In this document: positions 56,451 through 64,000 of the stretch, one piece after another
Numbering within the stretch: the stretch's first letter is position 1
Layout of the letters: the number at the start of each line of letters is the position of its first letter
NCBI GenBank assembly: GCA_963281155.1
Contig: CAUJLY010000002.1
Coordinates: 6,138,001-6,202,000 of the forward strand
Reading direction: 5' to 3'
From: Rhabditophanes sp. KR3021
Taxonomy: Eukaryota > Nematoda > Chromadorea > Rhabditida > Alloionematidae
Length of the DNA stretch: 64,000 nucleotides
Translations under genes and position numbers: made by a program
The notes under the pieces: generated by a model
What the model saw: only the letters and a program-made list of their open reading frames with translations
Told to the model about the DNA's origin: nothing
Databases searched by the model: none

Positions 56451-58457
56451 ATGGTCAATAGTTTTTCAAAACCCTTGTGTGAAAATCATGAAATTAGAAT
56501 TGAGGATCACGATTGCATCAATTGTGGGGCTAAAGTTGGGAAAGGAAGAATAATCCTCCTCCATAGAGCCAAGTCTCCTTCTAGAAGTGTCGTTGAAAGT
56601 ATAAAGGAAATTCATCACCATTATGCTGGCTCCAATGCAGGAAGTAAGGTTGATTTGGTAGAAGAAGGAAGAATCCATTCCAGCCACACTGACCATACTT
56701 TACCACGCATTCACAACGCCGGCAGTATTGTTAGTGTTTCATCATCTAATATGAGTACAAAATCGTACCACGCTCCGCCACCACCGGTTCAATACGATGA
56801 CATTCTTATCAAGAGAATGCATATCGATCAACAGGATCAAATTTCAGATGTTATTAGACCAGAAACTAATAACAACGCCACTAAACACCAAGTCTTTCAC
56901 AAAGAACCACACCATCCTTCCCCATTCATTTCAAATGCTCCTGAAGAACCTATGGATACTGAGGTGTTGGTACCAGTGGGAACTTTTGTGTCTCCAGATG
57001 ATGAGGATGATGAAGATTCTATTTCTCTTCAATCCCACCAACATTTTAATGAACATCATCATAGACATCATGAGACACACCACGCTCGAGAGCATCGCCA
57101 CAGACTTTGTGAAAATTGCAAATTTCCACATTCACCCGAATCCCTGGCTGCTGTTTCAAGAAAAACATCCATTGCTTCTCAAGATGTTAAGTTGATTAAT
57201 ATCAAGAAATTACACACTGGAGATAGTTTCCACCACAGAAGAGCAAGTTCCTTAAAAAAGCAAGAAATTGTCCACCCAATCGTCAAGGAAATTCATCACC
57301 ACCACGAAATTCACCACCACCATCATGGAAAAAGCGGAGATCATAAACATACTGAACGTACTAGACATTCTAGTGGAGCTAGAAATAGTGAAAGCATTGA
57401 TATCCGCAAGATTGTTGTTGATAGTCTCAGAGATGATTCTCTTCCATATGTTGAGTCTAGGCAATTTTCACCAGAAGTTGTTCAGACTTTCGAAAGAGAT
57501 AACAAGAACCGTCACTCCAATCATTCAAAACATTCAGTTGCTTCAAAGCAATCTAGACATTCAGAACATGGAAAAGCTATCCATCATTGCAAGGAAGACC
57601 ACGCTGGCGTTGAAGAAGACATTGTCTACTGGAAAGACAAGCAAATTCAACGCTCCGAGGAAATGGAAACTTACGAAGATTTGTTACTTTACAAACCTTT
57701 GATGAAAGTTTACGAATGCCCGGCAACCAAGACTAAGGTCGTTGTCGTGGGAGGCAAATCACATGCCAGAGAAAGCAAAACAATTGTTTTATTCGGACTT
57801 AAGGCCAGTGGCAAGACTTCTCTTATCAATCGTATTTGTAATTACATTTACGGAATTGAAAGAGATCAAATTTTCAGACTTGTCGTTAAATTTACTTCTG
57901 AATTGAGAGAATCAACCGATCAAATTATTCAATACCAATTTGTTAATAGTCTGTTGGGATATGACTTGACTATTATTGACACTCCTGGAATTAACATGAC
58001 TAGAACTCGCCACGGATTCAGTTACAAGACTTTCTACACCGAGTTCTTGAAACCATACACTGCCTACCACAAGACTTTCGTCATCGACTCCGTCTTTGCC
58101 GTCATGCGCTTCACCAACGAAGTGATGTGCAATGAACTCCATCGCCAACTCCGTGGCCTCAAGCGCATGCTCGCCGGTGGCTACGAACCCAAAAACATCT
58201 ACTCAATCTACACAAACGTAGACCTCTCCTTCAACAAAGGAGCCCTCGAAGACTTCCACAGACACCAAGTCTCCCGCACTTCTCCTTACTACATCATCCA
58301 CGCCAAATCATACTTGAACGCCATTCACGGAGTCTCTCGTCTCAATTACAATGCCATAGCTGACCAATCTGAATCGCAATTGTTCAGACTATTTACTGAT
58401 TTAGGAGAGGCGGCTGTCCCAACTAGATTTGTCAAACATCATCAACATAGAAATTGA
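56451..58457 (+). CDS. His-rich protein with C-terminal P-loop GTPase-like domain
   Basis: One exon, 668 residues. The N-terminus has CENHEIRIEDHDCINC, a C-x2-H ... C-x2-C set that may bind zinc. A long polar region is extremely His-rich (clusters such as HHHHEIHHHHHGK and EHHHRHHETHHAREHRHR). The C-terminal 220 residues form a nucleotide-binding domain: P-loop GLKASGKTS near residue 449, then INRICNYIYGI, and switch II DTPG near 510. The NKxD base-recognition motif is reduced to TNVD. Similar P-loop proteins with GICNYI and IIDTPGFGDT motifs occur widely in animals without a known role, related to septin/AIG1-type GTPases. The combination with the His-rich part is not one I recognise. Metal storage or sensing is a guess. 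Confidence 0.75.
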   Translation: MVNSFSKPLCENHEIRIEDHDCINCGAKVGKGRIILLHRAKSPSRSVVESIKEIHHHYAGSNAGSKVDLVEEGRIHSSHTDHTLPRIHNAGSIVSVSSSNMSTKSYHAPPPPVQYDDILIKRMHIDQQDQISDVIRPETNNNATKHQVFHKEPHHPSPFISNAPEEPMDTEVLVPVGTFVSPDDEDDEDSISLQSHQHFNEHHHRHHETHHAREHRHRLCENCKFPHSPESLAAVSRKTSIASQDVKLINIKKLHTGDSFHHRRASSLKKQEIVHPIVKEIHHHHEIHHHHHGKSGDHKHTERTRHSSGARNSESIDIRKIVVDSLRDDSLPYVESRQFSPEVVQTFERDNKNRHSNHSKHSVASKQSRHSEHGKAIHHCKEDHAGVEEDIVYWKDKQIQRSEEMETYEDLLLYKPLMKVYECPATKTKVVVVGGKSHARESKTIVLFGLKASGKTSLINRICNYIYGIERDQIFRLVVKFTSELRESTDQIIQYQFVNSLLGYDLTIIDTPGINMTRTRHGFSYKTFYTEFLKPYTAYHKTFVIDSVFAVMRFTNEVMCNELHRQLRGLKRMLAGGYEPKNIYSIYTNVDLSFNKGALEDFHRHQVSRTSPYYIIHAKSYLNAIHGVSRLNYNAIADQSESQLFRLFTDLGEAAVPTRFVKHHQHRN

Positions 58458-59500
58458 GATGTTTTTGGCAAATATATTATATAAAGTTTTGATAAATAAT
58501 ACGATAGATTAAATGTGATGTTTTAAATAAATTGCTGTGTTTTTAAATTAGTTTGATAATTAAATCAAGTTATAAACAAGGGGAGCAAGCAAATGTATTT
58601 ATTATAGAGAAATGATACATTAAGATAATAGATAAAGAAATATAAAAGGATAACGAGTATACTTCTGTTAACAAATATTTTTGCCAACAATTGATCAGAC
58701 ATAGAGGTTGCATTTTTTGAGTAATTTCAGCTTTGTCGTTCTTTCTCAAGCTTACCGAACCTTCAAATTAATCACGCCTCAACACCATTTTTATCATAGC
58801 CAAAGAATATCAGTCATTCGACGGAACCCACTCCTAAACCAACAGCGTCCGATGTCTTACCTGATGGAAAGTGTAGATTCGTGGAATTATAAATGGTGTT
58901 AAAAGTGTTTATTTATACAAAAGGAAATCTAAATATAGTATATCTGTTGATGGCTTTTTTTGAGGCCCATTACAAACGGGTCAGGCCGGCTTTAGGCTAG
59001 GCTACATTTTGTAGGAGTTTGTAGATACCAATTAAGTCTTCTAGTAAGGTTAGAAATTTAGAAATCCTCGCGAACATGTTTATACTTTAAGGTGAATAGT
59101 ACTCATTATTTTTGAATTACTAAACTATTTTAGGAAACAAAATAAAGATAAAAGAACACATAAAGCATGTCAAGATGGTCAATGTCAGATGCGTAGAAGT
59201 ATTGCCAACAAGCAAAAAATAAGCAATCCAGGAGTGCCTTCATCCTCATCATCAGCATATAATTATTAGTCATAATTACTCACGAAACCATATTATTAAA
59301 ATATTTTCTAACAACATGCACATACATATTTTCTCATTGATAAAGTATGCTTTGTGTTTAGGAAATACACGATATTCCGTTCGAACTTTTTATATTTATT
59401 TTCCACATACTTCCTCATAAATGTTTAGGAACACAATTGGAACAATTACTTTTACTTAAAATAATGTGACTAGGAAATAATTCAAAGTTGTAATTTATTT
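58458..59500. other. Intergenic, AT-rich
   Basis: About 1 kb. No supported gene. A less AT-rich piece at 58700-58905 is open on the plus strand (ends SVDSWNYKWC) but matches nothing known to me. Confidence 0.45.
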
Positions 59501-60544
59501 ATGATGGTAGCTGAGTATATTGATGACCTTTGTCTATGTATTTGGAGCCTTATTTCAATTCTTTTACAAACTCTATTTTTTTCTTTTGTATTTATTAAAA
59601 TAATTAAACACAGCGAAGTATATTATACGCCATTTTACGTGATTTTATTAATGAACTATTGCATAACTACACCGTATTTTATATGGAACGTTGTTGTTGA
59701 ACGATTTCCTAACTTAGATATTTTAACAGATGAAATTCGTAGTATCAAATGGATTCCAACAACGCATTTAGTATTTGAATCAGTTGTAGTGACTTATTTA
59801 TGTCTGAATTGCTCGTTACTAGCAGCGAATAGATCTGTTGCTCTTAATTATCCGATTAAATATAAAGTAGTAAGTTTATGATCTTTTAGATTTAATCACA
59901 AGTTTAGTATTTCTCAGTACAAAAAATATTAATTTATGGCATGAGTTTAATATTATTATCATGTATAAACATTTACTTACGTTGCAACATAGCAGCAGTG
60001 TATACATTAGTATATCGCAAGATTGATATTTATCACATAAGTTACATTGGTTCCACAGATGTTATCTTCCCACGAACGGTCCAAACTATAATAACATCTT
60101 CAAGTTTTGTAATATCAGCATTGTTAAATTTGAATAGTTTCATCAAGTTCAGAAAAATGCGTAAAGCAAACACAATTAATTCTAACAACAAGAACTCTGA
60201 AAAAGTTTTCTTATTATATGCAATATTACAGAATATTTTTGTGTTGCATTTTGTCGCTGTTTATGTTATTAAAATAATAATTTCTTCTAATACTACTGTT
60301 AACACGCCAATAATATTAATATCTGAGAATTTTTGGACGTGGATCAATTCTTTTTTGAGCTATAGTGACATTTATTTTTTGATAATTTTCAAGTAAGTGC
60401 GATATTTAATTAATATGACTTCTTTTTAGTAAGACCGCAAGAAATGATTTCATAGCTTTTTACATTGGTTCCACAACAAAGAATTCTATTACACAAGTTC
60501 AACATTTGACTTCAAATACTAGCTTACGCCAACGTGTAGTGTAA
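59501..60544 (+). CDS. Serpentine chemoreceptor-like GPCR
   Basis: Exons 59501-59869, 59908-60392 and 60430-60544; 322 residues with seven hydrophobic segments. The acceptor at 59907 (AGTTTAG) rather than the later TTCTCAG keeps the frame. The end of the third segment has AANRSVALNYPIKYKV, equivalent to the NR...FP.. motif of nematode Srg, Srx and Srv receptors; FRKMRKANTINSNNKNSEK is the basic third loop, and NSFLSYSDIYFLIIFN is the last helix. Such receptors act in chemosensory neurons. Which subfamily is unclear. Very AT-rich, as usual for this class. Confidence 0.7.
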
Positions 60545-61269
60545 ATTATTATATTTTATAAACAAGTGGCAACTAATAAAAAAAACTTTTTTAATTCGGG
60601 AAGTATTAAGTTCGAGAATCTCCAAATAAATATTTTGAATTTATTCCTGTTGTTTGTTATAAATTAATTCTTTTACGTATAATTTTCAACAGAGTTACGG
60701 ATTAATTTAATTTCACCCTGATTCACAAGGCCAAACACATTGTTCAATTTAATAATAAACAATAAAGTATATATATCATGCTTTTCACACGAGTAAGCTT
60801 GTTATTTGAGATAATTAAAGTGTCTCGTTTTAAAAAGACTTTCAAGAATAATAAGTACGGGAAAGTAAAACTTATTCTTGCCATCATTTTCATTAACCTT
60901 TCTGGTCGCTATTTATTGTACAATCATTTTGTGCTTATCTAACCTTTTAATTGTGTAACTAATAATATTGTCTAATTTTAGAGATCACTTGTCAGTAACT
61001 CATTTGTCTTCCTGAATAAAAGAACACTTAGAATTCAAAGAAGCTTATAACAGCGTTGGGGTATGCTTTTTATACCTGTGACCAAGTGTCAATGTCTTCC
61101 CTTTTAGTCTAAGTCCTATTCCGAAGTCTCATTCTAGTGTGCCCCCATATTGTGTTTAATTAATAAAATCAACTCTGGATCTCGTCTATCGTCATTTGTG
61201 GGGTCCAAAATATCATAATTGGTTAGTTTTTTGATCAAAAAATTGTTTTTTATTTCATCTTCGTTAAAT
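60545..61269. other. Intergenic, AT-rich
   Basis: About 720 nt. No gene recognised. Confidence 0.5.
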
Positions 61270-61556
61270 TTATTTAGCGGTGTCACATTTCTTGTCACAT
61301 TGGGCTTGACATGCAGTTTGTGCAGAGCAATCCTTTCCTTTGCAAGGATGAGCCTTTACGCATTGTGCATCGCAAAGTTTCTCACATTCCTCACTCTTTT
61401 GGTTTGATGTAGGGCATGCTTGTTTAGGACAATTCATCCCCAATACGCATTTTAAAACACATTCAATCAGACCATTATTTTTGAGGAGGCAATCGAGTCC
61501 AGTACATGTATCAACTTTTACACACGCTTCTACACAAGTAAGCAAACCAGCCTTCT
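61270..61556 (-). CDS. Cys-rich repeat peptide, 3' part
   Basis: About 93 residues with 19 cysteines. Three units share the spacing C-x3-C-x5-C-x4-C (CVEACVKVDTCTGLDC, CVLKCVLGMNCPKQAC, CDAQCVKAHPCKGKDC) and a fourth is partial (CQAQCDKKC). The frame opens after a TAA two codons before AGLLTC, and ATAAAAG there may be an acceptor, so an upstream exon with a signal peptide is expected; I could not find it with confidence. The Cys density suggests a secreted disulfide-rich peptide. No known toxin or antimicrobial family is matched. Confidence 0.5.
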
Positions 61557-62923
61557 TTTATCTATATGTTGTTTGAGACTCGTACTTGTAAGTCCGTTTC
61601 AGAGTAAAAATCTCAAAAAACTGAATTCATTGATGCAAACATGATTATATTTAGTGAATAGCTTAATCGTTTGACACTAATCTCTGAATATAAACGGTTT
61701 TAAGCTTCAATAAATGAATTGAATGTGTTTAATTAGATTCAAACAAGTGTTTTCCCATTGATTTTTTGTTGTTGTAAACACATTTATTTTCTACATTATT
61801 TGAGCGGTCTAAATCATTTCCGATCCTTTATGATCAAGAATGCAAATAGTTTCGTATTACCAATTTGGTGCAATTAGGTCAATTACATATGTTGTTTAAA
61901 CGGCTTGTATTATTATATTGAAATTAACTACATTTGAGTTTTGATGAATATCCATTTAGTACATTCTTTCTTTTTATAATTTTAGCCTTTCTGATTAGTA
62001 ATAATAAACTTAAAATTCATGTTCGACACCACCTTTATACTGATCCAGCAAGGTCGACTTTGAGATTGGTCCAAGTTCTCACACGCAGCAATCCTTCGTA
62101 TAATAAAAATCTGAATCAGTTGTTGAATTAAAAAACAAACTCACTGTTTGATAATCTCCAAGATCAAAATTAGTCCAATTAATGCGGTAATTTGTATTAA
62201 TAAAGAAATATCACTGTGTCATTCAACTTTAAATAAACTTCATGATATTATTAAAAAACTAAGGACAATTTATCAGGAGTTGCATATGGAATGTTTCATT
62301 AGAATCATCACTAGTTTCTTTTATATGATTGATCCTTATGTAAAATTAAGTAACTCCAGATGATCTGCAGCAATATTATTCAAAATAATGGCATCACCAC
62401 CGAATATTTCGAGTACATGCTAAGCAGGGGACTTCAATGATTCAATCTTATAATTATCTACTACCTCGATACTTGCTTTAATGGAATGCAAGCATTTTAT
62501 ATTTTGAGTTGAAGCAAAAATAACATATATTCTTCATTTTGTGTAGGGATTTCCACATCTCATTAAATTTAGTCAATTAATGAAGTACAATTTAAAGTCA
62601 AACTTGCAGAATATGTCCAATCTTATAATTTGCCTCTTCTGTAATAGACACAGTTAAATAATGGTGTATTGTTGAATATTATGCCTTCCTTGATTATTAT
62701 TGATGTAATAATAAATGTTTAAGATAAGCTAGTTTAAAGTTGTTTTTGTTGTATTGTGACTAAATTTGTAAATTTTTTTTAATTTTTGGGTCAAACTGGA
62801 GGCATTACCTACAGTCCCAGCTAGTATATTTGTTTTATTTGCAATATCGCCTTTTTAGGGGCATACAATAATGATATAATACATACAATAAATACAAGGA
62901 AATACAAATAAAAAATGGTTAAA
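61557..62923. other. Intergenic, AT-rich; right part likely retrotransposon 3' UTR
   Basis: About 1.4 kb. No gene supported. The 100 nt or so next to 62924 probably belong to the 3' UTR of the retrotransposon; its 3' end and any target duplication were not identified. Confidence 0.4.
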
Positions 62924-64000
62924 TTAGTCAGTTTCGGGAGCCTTCAGATGTTTTAGGATCATGCGGGTTGTGGAGGTGATGACTGACAGACACAATGTTT
63001 CTTTCAATCTTTCCACCTCTTTTTCAGTCACTCCAAGTTCTCCAAAGATCTTGTACAGCCCAGCGTTTTCAGACTCCAAGAATTCTCCATAGGTACCAAT
63101 GATGACTGGGCAGAATAGAGCGCGGCAGTGATGGGTAGCTTCAAGGATTTCACAGAAATTCTGGTCTCTAGTCACCGTTCTTACATTGTCCATGTTGATA
63201 TCCAAGACCGAGTTCTTTGTGTACTTGGTTAGCTTGATATCTTTCTGGAGGTTGTAGTTCTTCAGTGCTGGGATTGAGACTTCCAAGACGACGGCTAACT
63301 TTGGTTCTTTCCGGAAGATGACAATGTCTGGTTTGTTGGACTTGATCTTTTTGTCCATCAGCATTGGTGCTCCCGCTCGAATCTTGAAGTTTGCGTAGTC
63401 TTCGTCCAAGGCAGCTTGTCCAACTTGCAGCGATTTTGGTGGGCCTTTTTCTGGTGGTCCGAATTTTCTTCGCAGCAGCTTTAGGATATTCCACACTACC
63501 ATGTCGTGTCTTGTGATCAGGGCTGATCTTCGACATGCTGAAGTGACATGGTAGTTGGTCTCATCCACTCCACATCCAAATCTGCACTTTCCATCAGTTC
63601 CGACTCCAGTAGACATCTTCTTCCCCTTGAAGAAAACTTGTTCCTCCGCCGAGGCGTTGATGAGGGACAACTTGCTTGAATCCAAATTGACAGACTTCAT
63701 TGCCGGGAAGGAGATGGTGTCTTCGAGACTGAGGACCAACTTTGGGTAAGTCATTGCCTTGCTCCAATCATCCTTTTTCGCCTCCAAGTCGGCTTTCTTG
63801 ACTTCTTCAATTAAGTCTTTACAGACTGCTCTGAAGTCAATGTCCTTCTTCTTTTCCAGTTTTAGGTCTGTCAACCCATACTTCTTGGCAACGTGCTTGA
63901 AGTCCGAGATTGGGTTCCGCCACCCTTTCTTATCCATTGCCATGTAGATCCTTTTGGCTTCCTTAACCTCATCTTTCGACATGAGGTATACATATCTCCT
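62924..64000 (-). mobile_element. Non-LTR retrotransposon, 3' end with restriction-like endonuclease
   Basis: An intact frame of 358 residues reaches the window edge (upstream codons before the ATG at 63982 stay open), so it is the C-terminal part of a larger polyprotein. It has a zinc knuckle C-x3-C-x7-H-x4-C (CRFGCGVDETNYHVTSAC) and then the catalytic core of the restriction-like endonuclease: KPDIVIFRKEP, with the second acidic residue in VVLEVSIP, and further on PVIIGTYGEF. This knuckle-plus-nuclease order is the hallmark of the R2, R4, NeSL and CRE groups of site-specific non-LTR elements. The reverse transcriptase lies beyond the window. GC content is higher than the surroundings and no stop breaks the frame, so the insertion looks young. 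Confidence 0.85.

Noticed and set aside
1..64000. CRISPR arrays, bacterial operons, tRNA or rRNA genes
   Set aside because: Spliced genes and animal families throughout; tandem repeats lack spacer structure, and I saw no convincing tRNA or rRNA by eye, though a tRNAscan run would be more reliable.

Overview
The window is animal nuclear DNA, AT-rich, and almost certainly from a nematode. The reasons are many canonical introns of about 40 nt, 3'-splice-like sites directly upstream of several start codons (possible spliced-leader acceptors), a CHK-type kinase of the nematode DUF1679 kind, small four-pass membrane families and a nematode-style serpentine receptor. The species cannot be told from the sequence. 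Gene ends and exon borders below were worked out by eye from splice sites, reading phase and family knowledge.

Layout. 0-9 kb: paxillin-like LIM protein (-), four-pass membrane protein (-), CHK kinase-like (+), LINE remnant (-), Exo70 (-). 9.7-16.6 kb: ZIP11-type zinc transporter (-), mitochondrial ribosomal L2 (-), small mitochondrial membrane protein (+), kappa glutathione transferase (-). 17-21.5 kb: NEK8/NEK9-type kinase with RCC1 repeats (-). 21.5-25.2 kb: long gene-poor stretch with a tandem repeat. 25-34 kb: a second four-pass membrane protein with an apparent frameshift (+), MTO1/MnmG (-), a broken PDZ gene (+), mitochondrial ArgRS (+). 34.5-40.3 kb: TAP-like ABC half-transporter with two very large introns (+). 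42-48 kb: mitochondrial TrpRS (+), small membrane protein (-), secreted Q/G/P repeat protein (-), NICE-3/C1orf43 homologue (+). 48.6-58.5 kb: EGF-like membrane protein with PPxY motifs (+), SGT co-chaperone (+), eIF3b (+), His-rich P-loop protein (+). 59.5-64 kb: serpentine receptor (+), Cys-rich repeat peptide (-), and the 3' end of a non-LTR retrotransposon with a restriction-like endonuclease (-), cut by the window edge.

Four genes (MTO1, mitochondrial L2, ArgRS, TrpRS) and the small membrane protein serve mitochondrial translation, tRNA modification or respiration; they are not arranged as an obvious operon.

The most unusual signal is a set of large introns carrying decayed protein genes on the strand opposite to the host. 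In the mrpl-2 intron (13562-14623) and the third large-exon boundary intron of the ABC gene (38508-39600) the two introns resemble each other from the splice donor itself through most of their length, so the intron appears to be the repeated unit. Other large introns (ABC 35468-37571, ArgRS 32108-32759, ZIP 10090-10930) hold antisense fragments with features resembling GIY-YIG nuclease and the IENR1/NUMOD-type DNA-binding module of homing endonucleases. All five are antisense. I read this as a possible family of mobile spliceosomal introns with antisense homing-endonuclease-like genes; that reading is inference.
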